From: Gnetum montanum
Taxonomy: Eukaryota > Streptophyta > Gnetopsida > Gnetales > Gnetaceae
Direction: 5' to 3'
Assembly: GCA_015680685.1 (NCBI GenBank)
Contig: MNCI01004738.1
Location: 204,944 to 268,943 of the forward strand
DNA length: 64,000 nt
Part shown: piece by piece, positions 24,610 to 35,590 of the stretch
Layout of the letters: each line of letters starts with the position of its first letter
Position numbering within the stretch: position 1 is the stretch's first letter
Program-made: the position numbers and the translations under genes
The notes under the pieces: generated by a model
Databases searched by the model: none
Told to the model about the DNA's origin: nothing
What the model saw: the letters and a program-made list of their open reading frames with translations, nothing else

Positions 24610-26480
24610 ATGAAGATCGAAGTTGATCTTTGCATTTCACACAACGAGATGGACATCAAGCATGAACTTGAGATTATCCATAGTAGTGGGAAGGGATATA
24701 TTCCATCCCCATATGATAGGATAGAACTCTCTAAAGCTTACTGGCATATGGTATTCCAACTTGTAGATGATGATGAGGAAATCATGGCAAGGAGTTTAGC
24801 TTAGATCGTGATCAAGATGATCAAGAGTAATTTGGGAGTTACTATGAAGAGGATGCTTAAGTAAAGAAAAATTTCCAAACATTCACCCCTAATTTTATGA
24901 TTAATCCCTTGTATAATATGTAAGTAACACTTATCACCTCTTTGGGAAAATCTTCACAACTAGTTTCCCAATTTTTCTCCATGTTTACAACTCTTCCATT
25001 TGTCACTCAATCTTGTTTCAGATAGTGTGCCTTCCATGCCTCCTCTATTCATCACCTTGGCATGCCCTTCTTCATGACCTCAAGTCCCACAAACTTCTCA
25101 TGTATCCTTTATTTCCTTTATCCTACAAATCCCTGTGTAGACATCATTCTCCCTATTTAACCATCCTATAGTAATGGAAATAAGGCCTTTCCAAATGATG
25201 TCATAGCTTATTACCTAGTCTCAAGTTATTCCATTACCCATGCAACCAACTATACAACATATAGGAGCATCTCAAAGCCTAGATTAGACTTTCTAGCTAA
25301 TCCAAAGCCCTACTTCCAAGCTAAAAAAAACTTGAGGCTAGCATCACACAATGGTAAAAGTCATGGACTTTTACCAAGATGGACCAATAAGTGCCAACGT
25401 TCCACAAATAATAATCCTTTCTTCAGGCATAACTATCCCTTACTTCACTAAATATAATGGTGAAAGTGATCCCAATGCTCATTTTATTATCTTTTATTTG
25501 GAATGCATATTATTGCAAAATTGGCCCCACACTGTGTTACATGTATTTCCTATGTTCTTGACCAAAAAAGCTCTTAACTAGTAATGGGTGCTACCCAGAG
25601 GATTTATCTCTTCCTTAGAAAACTTAACAAATCAATTCATTAACCATGTTAAGTACAACTTGAAACCTGAAACAATGCTTGATCAACTTATGAAAGTAAG
25701 AAAAGGGCCCCTTGAGCCTATTCAAAAATTCATACAAATATGGAACACCATGCATAACAAGATACCTAAGCTTATCTTTGAAACACACCTCTACATCATC
25801 TGCAAGGAGATGATCAATGATTATATCAAGTCTAAGCTCTGCTATTTAGATTCCTAGTCCATAAGTCAAGCCTTTTCCCAAATTAAAAATATAAAAGACA
25901 CAACCAAAGCTAGTGATGACCCTACATACGTAACCTATAAAAATCAACAAACCAAATAGGATAGAAACAAGGGCAAATAAGCACCATGTAGCCATGGCCA
26001 TAATGGCCAAAGAACCTAAAATTACACAAGAGCCAAAGACCATACAACCTAAGGCTCCTACCACTACTCCCCAATCATCAATGTTAGGTGCCTTCAAATT
26101 TACCCTATCAAAGTCTAACTTTAAGAGAAAAGATAGATCTAGGTATATCAAGATATCTATGAAGCCATTCAAGCTTCTTGATCAATTGCTCAAGAGTAGT
26201 CACATTCAATATAAGCAGTTATCTAAGAATTCTCATAAGAGGCATGATCTCCTATGTGAGATCACTAAAGATCGTACTATAGCCACAAAAGATGATGCCC
26301 CTATGCCTAAATACTTTAAGTTAGACTAGTTTTGTTACTATCACTAACTTCTTGACCATGATATCGATTTCTTCTTGGCCTTAAAAGATGATTTGTAGAA
26401 AATGATCAATAGTGTAGAGTTAGTTCTAGGTGTCTCTAACCTAGTTAGGTCCCAAAATCAGCCAATGTAGGTATATAAAG
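24610..26480 (+). pseudogene. Tat-1 gag relic
   Basis: An N-terminal open piece at 24,610-24,804 (64 codons) precedes a broken stretch. The capsid region follows: IPYFTKYNGESDPNAHFI (25,425-25,485), then VFPMFLTKKAL, LPRGFISSLENLTNQFINH (25,590-25,645) and GPLEPIQKFIQIWN (25,707-25,748). This matches plant Ty3/gypsy Gag, where a Gly-Asp-Pro-His motif leads to FP.. and SI.S..DL. The C-terminus (26,325-26,400) reads CYYH..., then HDIDFFLALKDDL, a degenerate form of the Tat zinc knuckle. Open pieces run 25,351-25,581, 25,588-25,857 and 25,994-26,329. TAG often replaces Trp or Gln. Confidence 0.82.
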
Positions 26481-27359
26481 ATCCTCTGAATGTGGGTAAT
26501 AACCAATTCACCATAGTAGCCTTCAACATACATGAAAAACATAAATATGTCAAGGAGCCATTTTTGATTTAGGTATCTCCTCGTGATGAAAGGGCTTCAA
26601 CTTCTACAAGTTCAAGAACTCCTTTTGTCATAAGAATACCACCATAAGCACCACCCAAAGAACCATTTGTTATTAGAGTTCCCCCTACCTTTGCTAGTAA
26701 TCCTATGGTCCAAGTTGATCAACATCTTCCTATGGTAGCCAACACTTAAACCTCCTCATAATCAAATAATAAGAAATCACCTCCAAAGCAACACAAGAAG
26801 CCAACTCCTAAGTTAAGGCTAAGGATATTAACCAACCAAAGATATGGAAGGAGCTAGGCCCACCAAAGCCTATACTAGTCTCAGTCATACTAATGGGCTC
26901 CAACATTTAAACCACTTCCACTAGCCAACCCAAGAAGCATAATAAAAAACAAGAGAAAGTAAAGGGACTGAAACAACAACTGGTAAAACATAAGGTCAAA
27001 ATCTTGGGTAGGATGGAAGAGGTCGAGGTCACGGTCAATAAAATCGACAAGGAAGTAAACAATGACAAAGAATTCATCTTTGCTATGGAGTAGGTTAATA
27101 TTTCATTAAAGTAGAAAAACACTTCATCAAGTTTGTATGATTTGGTTATAACCTCCCCTACCCATCGTGAAGCCCTAGTTAAGATGCTAACATAACCTCC
27201 CCTACCCATTGTGAAGCCCTAGTTAAGATGCTAACTTATATTCCTGTGAACAAGGATATCCTAGCTAATGAGGAATCTATCCATGCAATGATAGTACCAT
27301 CCTCATCCTAGGAAGAAATGAAGTCAACCACCTTAACATTTTCCAATGGTGAGGTGAAA
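26481..27359 (+). pseudogene. Tat-1 gag-protease linker
   Basis: Pro/Lys/Thr/Ser-rich linker in broken frames (for example repeated PPK-like stretches at 26,640-26,830). The first half, to about 26,900, is retained in Tat-2 at 50,870-51,190. It contains the 44-bp duplication at 27,148. Confidence 0.5.
27148..27235 (+). repeat. 44-bp tandem duplication
   Basis: ATAACCTCCCCTACCC begins at 27,148 and again at 27,192. The two 44-bp copies differ at one base (CATCG versus CATTG). The length is not a multiple of three, so it shifts the frame. The near identity suggests the duplication is recent relative to the element. Confidence 0.92.
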
Positions 27360-27980
27360 ACCAACCCTCAAAATGGTAAGATTTCTAGGGATCCTCTCTT
27401 TATAATTATTAGAGTTGACTAGTACAAGGTTTATAGAGTACATGTAGATGATAAGACGATGACAAACATTGTTCTCTTTCCCATAATAGAGCACTTAGGC
27501 TTGGTTGAACATATACTAAACACCTCTACCACTACACTCAAATCATTTAATGGTTCACATGTACTAGAGAAAGGATTGATCATGTTAGACTTCATGGCTA
27601 GGGGATAATTCCCCATAATTGCTGATTTCCTTATGGTGGAAGAGATACTAGGATTCAACCTAATCCTAGAAAGGCCCTGGTTAGCCAAACTATGTGCAGT
27701 CTCTTCCTTGATCTATTAAGAAACCCATCTACCTTATGAGAAAGGTGAGATTGTAATCCATGGAGATAGTGCAGTCTTCATGTCAGTTAACAATATGGAT
27801 GTAGAAAAAGGATCTAAAATGAAGTCTCAAGAACAAGCTCCCACAGCCAAAAAAAAAGTTAAGAACTACAACCATATCAACCAAGTCAAAACCAACAATG
27901 TTGGGACCACAAAAGAAATGTGGGAAGAACTCCCATTCAATATCATAAGTGAAGGAAATAGGGAGTACAAGACCATGTAA
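27360..27980 (+). pseudogene. Tat-1 aspartic protease relic
   Basis: The plus strand encodes, with few breaks, VHVDDKTMTNIVLFPI (about 27,437-27,484), then EHLGLVEHIL, SFNGSHVLEKG and EILGFNLILERPWLAK (27,637-27,685), followed by THLPYEKGEIVIHGDSAV. This is the Tat-type retropepsin layout: D-D-G box, LGL, GF.G and ILGRPWL. The active site reads DDK instead of DDG. It belongs to the gag-pro-pol polyprotein and is followed directly by the antisense region instead of RT. The segment is missing in Tat-2. Confidence 0.8.
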
Positions 27981-28460
27981 CAAAAATCATATAATCTTTC
28001 AAAGATTGGGAAACTGTTGCATGATTAAACATGTTGCTCATCTTTTTTATTTTTCTTGTACAACTTAACTAGTTTTCTTGTTTTCATTTTCATTTACATC
28101 TTTACTTTTTATCTTACAATTTTTACTCTATTACGTTATGTTTACTATGTTTCTATGTAGCCTTACTTCATGTTTTCGCACTGATCTATGGTTTATGTTT
28201 GTTGTTTATGTTCACAAAAAATTGCAAAAATAACATAAAAATAGAAAACATAAATTTACAGAAAAAACCTTTAAAAATGTTTTAAAGTTAAAACCAAAAT
28301 AGTATCCATGTAACCAAAAGATAAATATCCTAGCCATAGTTGCACTATGCAACATACAACAACAAAGGTAATACATAGCCTCACAGGCTATGATAGCTAA
28401 ATGAAAACAACTATATTACTATAACAAAAAAACATATAACTAGTCCAACAATAGCTAAAA
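27981..28460 (+). other. Spacer between Tat-1 protease and antisense gene
   Basis: T-rich then A-rich sequence without coding on either strand. The second half (from about 28,180) is shared with Tat-2 at 51,230-51,540. On the minus strand it would be the 3' untranslated region of the antisense gene. Confidence 0.5.
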
Positions 28461-30751
28461 CTAAGCCATATGGAAAGGAGAAGGATCATCGTCAATGTCA
28501 TCATCATCATCACTTCAAATCTATAAACAACAAAACATATAAACAATTAATAATCATGATGAACAAGGAGCATAACTTTAAAACAAATAAATATAAAAAA
28601 TATATAACATAGAAATTTTAAAATATATTTGTACAAATCACAGGGAATTCTAGAGTGATGTCTTTAGAAGTAAAGTGTTAGAGGCTAATTTTCAATCAAT
28701 GAAGAATCTATCCTTTAATCATATTAGCCTAGTCAATTTCTCCCAAATCCACTCCTGTCAAGATCTTTCTCCTCTCTATATCCACTCACTAAAGTGAAGC
28801 ACAAGAAAGGTTAGTCATAGTAGTTTTTCCAAACCTAGTACTAATCTAAGAAGTAGGAGAATCAATGACCATCACTGACTCTGTAAACATCCTAAAAATG
28901 TTCTCTATGCCTCTCCTCTACACAAATAGCTCATGATTTCAATGTTCTATAGTCTCCTCATGCCAAAACTTCAAGTGAGTCTCCTTTTCTACCTTGTATT
29001 TTCATTTTTGCACCTTCTATTTCTTCCCCTCCTTAAGCACCCAAGTGTAATAATCCCTCCAATCCCTAGACTTATGTATTAATAACACTATTTTCATGTC
29101 CTTCTCAAGGTTGCTTTTGGCTAGAGTAACCTTACTTTGGATGGCACTCCAATAACATGATCACTCAATTTTCTTAGTACACAAAGGATCTCTATTAGCT
29201 ACATGAGCCTTTATAAATTCTTTATAATCCCTAAGGCTCTTCTTCTCATTTTTCAGTCTCTTAACCTATTTTTCCAAGGCCCTAACCCTCTCCCATAAAA
29301 ACTCATTAGAGCATTGGTTCTTCCAAGTTGTCTTTGCACAAGACATAGCATCCTTGGTAGCCCCTTCATACAACCTTCGTGGGACATTTTCCACATTGAG
29401 TAGTAGCTCAGGAAGATTATTAAGGTTGATGTCACATGTAGGTTCCCATCTAACTCTGGATACTTCAATGAAAATAAGTACATGAAAAGAAAAAATAATC
29501 AAAATATTTGAAAATTTTCTAAAAAAAATATAACTATAAAATATAAAAAAATATAAATATATAAAAATAAAAATGCAAAGCAAAATGTTCTAACTTTTCT
29601 TACCAACATTAGGGACTATCTATTGTAACCTATGAATCATATCATCTACCATTCCTTACATAATTCTAACCAATCTAAGGCCTCCACCCAAGGCTTGGAA
29701 TGGAATATAGATGTAGATGCTTCTAGAGGAGGATCACGTACTACAATGACCATAACCATTAATACAGTTTGAAACAAAAAAAACTATAACATTTGAAACA
29801 AAAATGTAAACACTACCAAAACCTTACTGGGTAGATCATGAGTCTCTATCAAAGGATTTTCTTGTAGAGGCAGATCACCCAGGATGGAATCCAAAACATC
29901 CAGTGCTTCTAGGATGTCCTTTCCTCTTCATCCTGGCATTGTAGCTCCTCCTCCACAAAAACTTGTGTAGCCAACACCTATCTCTTTCCTACAATCAATC
30001 AAAGCCAAAAACAAAACAAGTTGGTAAACATTTTCAGCAACAAAAATATAGCCAAAATATAACCAATGAAAATAGAATAAAATATAAAATATAAAATATA
30101 TGTACATGCCTCCAACATTCTGATTGACCTTGTTAAGTTTGATAGCCAGCTTCTTACTTCTGTGCTAGTCAACAATAGAAACATGTTCTTCAACCTATGG
30201 CCTCTTCATCTTTTCTTTGACTACACATTTAGCTTCTGTGCATACCTTATTAGCCCTTCTTACATTACCACATGTAGCATGAGGTTCCACTCCCATGCTA
30301 TCAGGGAAACAATAATGTACATCACTAAAATTCTTAGTGATAATTAACAATGACTCTCCAACCTCCTCCACAAATGAGTCTTAAGCATGCATCACTAGAA
30401 CAATGTGATGGGTCCAAGATAAGAAAAGTAGGAGGGCATCACGAGCCACCCACTTTTTATTCCTCCTAACCACCAAGAACTCCACAAACCATCTAAGATA
30501 TATGAAGCAAAAATTTTGTAGTGCATATAACATATAGAATCGACATTGTTGCAAAATTTTCGAATTTCATCCCATAGACCAAAAACCAAGAAAGTAATCC
30601 AGTCAAACCTAGTACCATTAGTTAACATCTTCTTCATTATCTAAGCCTGCTGAACCCCTATAGTTCTCTTTTGTGAGAGTAGCATGGGAAAGTCTCTAGA
30701 ATGGAAGAGAGGGTAGGCCTCATTGGCTTCCTTAACTTCATACTTACTAAA

Positions 30752-31147
30752 AGACAATGGACCACTAGTAGAGGAGTCAAGTTAGACCTCCATTTCATCT
30801 CTATGAATTCCCTCTTTCCCTACTCTAATGGCTACCTTAACATAACTAGAAGATATGCTAAATAGATCACTAAACATAGATTCATTAATGCTCAAAATCA
30901 CAAGATAACCATGAACATAGGTAATGAATTTGGTGATCTCCTCATCAAAAGACAATGGACCACTAGTAGAGGAGTTAAGATAGACCTCCATTTCCTCTCT
31001 ATGAATTTCCTCTTTCCCTACTCTAATGGCTACCTTAACACCACTGGAAGGTATGCTAAATATATCACTAATCATAGACTCATTAATGCTTAAAATCACA
31101 AGATAACCATGAACATAGGTGATGAATTTGGTGACATATTTAACATC
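30752..31147 (-). repeat. 198-bp tandem duplication within antisense exon d
   Basis: AGACAATGGACCACTAGTAG begins at 30,752 and again at 30,950, a period of 198 bp (66 codons). The duplicated protein blocks both contain TKFITYVHGYLVILSINESM and KVAIRVGKE. Tat-2 has a single copy at 60,950-61,150, so the duplication is private to Tat-1. It keeps the reading frame. Confidence 0.93.
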
Positions 31148-31829
31148 TTGGTCACTAATACCAAAGGACTAGGTAGCATGAACAAGTCAAAAAATTGCAT
31201 CAATATTGTTATGTTGGATAATTACATGAGCCTTCTTTGCTAATCATTCTTGCGATGAGTCTACTTTGCCCCATTTGAGCTAAATTTTCTCCTCAACATG
31301 ACCTAAAATGGTCATGTCGATAGTAGAATCATGCATAAAATATGTAATACAACATAGATAGCCCATTAGCCTCTTACACTGTAGATAATCCAAAAGCATA
31401 AAAAACTAAAAAACTATTAAAAAACTATAAAAACTAGAATACCAAAAATATGAACCATGCTTAGACAACTTTTACTCACTAAACTTAGGCAAAGCCTAAT
31501 ATTTGGAATGAGCTTGTACAAGTGCTCCTAAGTCTACACAAGTCCACCATTTATATGCATGATTGGTAGCTAGATTTGTTTTGTACACACAAGAATACTA
31601 TGAATTGTATCTACTGAACTCAGCTTCAAGTTGATCAAGCACTCACACCCTTATAACCTCACCTTGCCTAAATTCTTTCAAGGTTGTATGAGTCATAGAT
31701 AAGGTTTGGTCATTCCATAATAATCCCCTGGCATGTATCATATACCTACAAAAATAAAGCATCAAAACTATTAGAAAAAAATAACCTTAAAGCCAAAAAT
31801 AAACAAAGATAACAATTTAGAATTAGACT

Positions 31830-32296
31830 TATGCTTCCAACAAGTAGATGGTTCCTAAAGGATTTTGAAAGAGTGTGTTTATTTGGTGGCCTATCATGAA
31901 GGTGTTGTTAAAATTGTATTGGGAATACATAGGAATTTTTGAAAGTTGAAATAATCATCTAACTCCCACTGAGGATGAGGTCTCACTATGCTCTATATCC
32001 CTTTGAGTATTGTGATCATTCACCATGAACTACAAGATGCAACTAGAAGATCTTTCCAAGGGTCTATGTTATGATTAAGAAAACATCCACTACCAAGTGT
32101 AACCACATGATCACACTATAGTTGTAGAGCAAGTATGCTAGGAATTCTCTTGCACCAAGTCTAAACCATATCAAAGTACATCTATCAATGCACATATGCG
32201 AGTTTAGACTCTTTTGTGTGGCCATCTAGGTGCACCATTGGATCCCCACCAGCTCTACAACAATCAATATGGGCTTTAGAAATGCCTTACACATAG
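31830..32296 (-). pseudogene. FCP1/NIF-like HAD domain, exon b of the Tat-1 antisense gene
   Basis: Minus-strand translation gives LIVVELVGI, about 30 residues later CTLIWFRLGAREFLAYLL, then NYSVIMW, and near the exon end NTFMIGHQINTLFQNP (about 31,855-31,905). In FCP1/NIF phosphatases (PF03031) the order is LDLDGxL, RPGxxEFL, (V/I)xxWT and, in plant members, NTLLIDDSPYK then NPP. Spacing and order agree. The catalytic DxD reads ELV, and the DD of the last motif reads GH, so no activity is expected. The frame shifts between motifs. Family identity is an inference from motif order, supported by the second copy at 61,862-62,387. Confidence 0.58.
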
Positions 32297-33900
32297 CTAA
32301 GCAATACAACCATAACCATAAAAAACCATAAGAGCCTTAAAGCAAAATTGAACAAAATTAAAGAAAAAATAAATTCTACAATGACAACATTGGTACTAAA
32401 AATGTCAAAAATAACTAGCTCCATCACTTTAACTCCAAACATGAACCAAAGTTTAGCCTTCTAACATCTTAACAAGCACTTAACATAAAAAAAACATATT
32501 GACATTTCAACAAACAATTTACATGTGAGATTCTAAAACAAGCATTATTACAACTAGTTGACATGAAACTAAGTTCTAACAAAACCATAAGGCCAAAATT
32601 GACAACATTGAAATCTCATATGAGAAAATTCACAAGGGAAAGTGGTAAAATCATCCAAATAGGAACCATATGTTGGGAATTATGAGGATGCAAGGGAGAG
32701 TGATTGTGCAAAACATGAATTTTCTTGAATATTGAAGCCTACATGTTGTCATTCAACCATCTTAAAAACCTAAAAACATCCCATATGTTGTCCTAGTAGC
32801 CCCAAAAAGTATCATATGATGGCCATGGCATTGGAAAAAATTCACAGCAACCAAAATCAAAATCTAAGATGCCCTACACTATTAGTATTGACCAAAGAAG
32901 CCTAAAACTTAGCATCAAAACTACAATTGATCAACATAGTTTCCATAGTTGGGAAAAGCTTTTGAAAAATTATCAAAAATTAATTCTAACTTAAAATGTT
33001 GAAAAAAATATTATGGAAACACAAATCAAGCCCTAACATTGCACTAGCAAGTTTGGAAAAATCAAATTTCACCTTTGAATTACATAGAATTTTCACTGAG
33101 CAAACCCAACTTACTATGAAATGACTGTAGTAAAACATCTGGGAAAAATTTGTAAAAAATTCTAAAAATTCCAAACTCCACCCAAGACATGTATACACTA
33201 CATTAAAAATCCCTAGGGATCCTAGACACTACTCACAAGTGACTAGAAATTACAAACATTGCTAGTTTTCTTATAGAAAAATTGCAAAATAAGCCAAAAA
33301 TGTTATCCACTAGGTTGAAAGAAAACCAATAAAAAATTTTAAAAAACTTCAAAAATCCTGATTCCACTTCTAGTACAACCAAAAACCTCATAAAATAGTT
33401 CTATGAAGCCCAAAACCAAAATTTACATTCCACAAAGGCTAGAAAAAATGTTAAGTTTTGGCCAAATCTAACTAGAACTAGGGCAAAATGCTATGAATAG
33501 GCTTGGGAAAAAACTGAAATCTTTGTTAAAACATATTCTAAAATCCAAATTTCATTTCAATCACAATTGTACAACCTAAACCTTGCATTCGGCATAGAGG
33601 GAATAGAATATTTCAACCAAAGCAAGCATAGGAATAGAAAAACATTTTCACAATTTAAATAAATATCAAAAAATGGTAGAAGATAGGTACTTGGAAGTTC
33701 TTAATGAAAATACTTTTCCTATATAAAGATATAGGAGCCTAGATATTATTTGTACAACATCCTCCCCATCATCCAATACTAGATTCCAGTCTACCGATCC
33801 TATCTTCCTTACCATAATTACTAAAACTTGAGGAGTTCTATCTTAGCTTGTTGCTAGTAGAAGCCCAAATTCTCACATTTTCTATAATCAAGTTGTGCTT

Positions 33901-34439
33901 AGGGGTGGGTATATGTAAGAATTACTATTAATTATTATATTTTTTGGTATTAACCATCAAATCTAGCTCTCATATGCTGCCCTTGCAAAGCCAAGCTAGA
34001 AATAGGTTCATACACTGGGGTTTAGTGCTAAGAATCCTCTTCCAATACTTATGTGTTGTCAATGAAGCCTCTATATCCTACTAAATGTATTCACCATGTT
34101 GTAGACTAATAATAGATCAAGAAATAGGCCTTTATGTTGAGTTTTGCCTAATATTTGACTTCTCAACGTAGTTTGAACATGGATGGGTTCCACAAGACTT
34201 AGGCAAGAATACCAAACAATTCCACATAGTAAGATTTATTTCCAAGATGTCCAAACCTTATGGAATCCTATTTCACATGTTATGGCAACTTTTGGAATAG
34301 TGTGTGAAGCCTATACTAGTCTTTTTCCTTGTCAAACTTGTCCATGCGCTCCCTAGTGAGACCTAAAAGATCTAGGAAAAATTGAAAAATTTCCAATGTA
34401 TAAAACTCATTCAAAATTACTAAGAATGAAAGTATGAGA
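33901..34439. other. Spacer upstream of the antisense gene
   Basis: No coding recognised. On the minus strand this would hold the start or promoter of the antisense gene, but no clear TATA box and ATG pair could be chosen. Confidence 0.35.
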
Positions 34440-35590
34440 TGTTAATTCACTAGGATTTCACCTCCCACATGTTGTGGCAACATGTGGGACAGCTTGTGAA
34501 GCCTCCACAGATCTTAATTCCATTAGTACATGTCATTGCTTACTCAATATTATTAAACAAACTGTAGAACTCCTCTCACAACCCAAACAATATCCTAGAA
34601 GGTTGAAGAGACCATAAATGGAGTTGAAATCCATAAAAACTAACATGGGTAGGTCTCACATGCTGGAGCACCTATTCCACATGCTATGATAGTGTGTGGG
34701 ATAGTGTGTGATCCTTTCACTACTAAACAACAAGCTCAAAATTTCTCATGAAATATTTCGTAGACTCTATAAGATACAAAATGATATGTTTAGCAAAACT
34801 ATGGCCTCCTCAAGCCACTAAAGCTAGATCTTAATCCCACATAGTGGGAATACATGTTCTACACATTGTGGTGGCACGTGGGGTAGCATGTGAGGCACTA
34901 GGAACTCCTAAACATGCTCAGAACACATCAAACTTTTCTCAAGATGGTTGAAACACCTACATATCTTCCCATACATATTGTATGCTTCCATGGAAGCCTA
35001 AAACACCAAAAACCTAGTCAAAACCCTTACAAACTATCGAATATCATCCCTAATGCTGGAAATCCTATCCTACACACTATGGAAACATGTGGAATAGCAT
35101 GTGGAGTTTGTGGAAAGATCCATCATGCCTAGAATGACCTATAAGTTGTCTAGTAGGTCCCACAAGCCCTAAGATGGAAGATTAACCAAATATTCAACTC
35201 TTACAAGCTATAAAAACTAGGTATTTATCCCACACACTACCATGTTGTAAAGATTCACCAAAGATTTAACTCTTACAAGCTATAAAAACTAGGTATTTGT
35301 CCCATAAGCAAGTTTGGGTAAGGTTTTGGCTTATGGGGTAGCATGTACAGTAGTGTGTGGGGCTCTAACAAGCCAAAACCTTACTCAACCTTGCTTATGC
35401 ATAGCCTAGAATAGTCAACCAAGCCTTACACCAACCCTATGTAGTCTATATGTGGTCAAATCAGGTCAAATAAGCCCCAAATCTAGCCAAAATTCTTCAC
35501 ACACTAGGGATTTAGTTCCCACATGTTGTGATAGTAGTCTAGACTACTCACATGTTGTGAGAATAGTTCCCACACGCTAAGAATTCAATA
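34440..35590 (+). repeat. Diverged array of about 200-bp modules with CACATG hairpins
   Basis: A CACATGxTATG...CATGTG type imperfect palindrome followed by a GTG-rich stretch recurs near 34,470, 34,680, 34,865, 35,075 and 35,520, spaced roughly 190 to 210 bp apart. The same motif occurs in both Tat-1 LTRs (22,427-22,545 and 47,430-47,610). A 35,190-35,230 segment is repeated at 35,265-35,300 (ACTCTTACAAGCTATAAAAA). The array may derive from duplicated LTR sequence. Confidence 0.65.

Larger units (their letters stand above)
28461..33900 (-). pseudogene. Antisense multi-exon gene of Tat-1, relic
   Basis: Minus strand, opposite to gag and pol. By comparison with Tat-2, exons are: a 33,691 to about 33,900; b about 31,830-32,296; c 31,480-31,745; d 30,110-31,378; e 29,828-29,988; f 29,604-29,750; g 28,642-29,462; h 28,461-28,520. 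Donors read GTACC, (unclear), GTGAGT, GCATGT, GTAAGG, GTAAGA, GTGATT. Acceptors include TAG at c, e and h, CAG at d and AAG at g. Exon c is 266 bp and exon h 60 bp in both copies. The protein ends SDDDDDIDDDPSPFHMA then stop. Exon b looks FCP1-like; exons c to g are not recognised. Exon d carries a 198-bp duplication. Introns are AT-rich. Frames are broken by scattered stops. Start codon not resolved. Confidence 0.68.

Noticed and set aside
25846-26172. 108-codon minus-strand hydrophobic frame
   Set aside because: It is antisense to a supported gag segment of Tat-1 (25,994-26,329) and has no counterpart as a frame in Tat-2.
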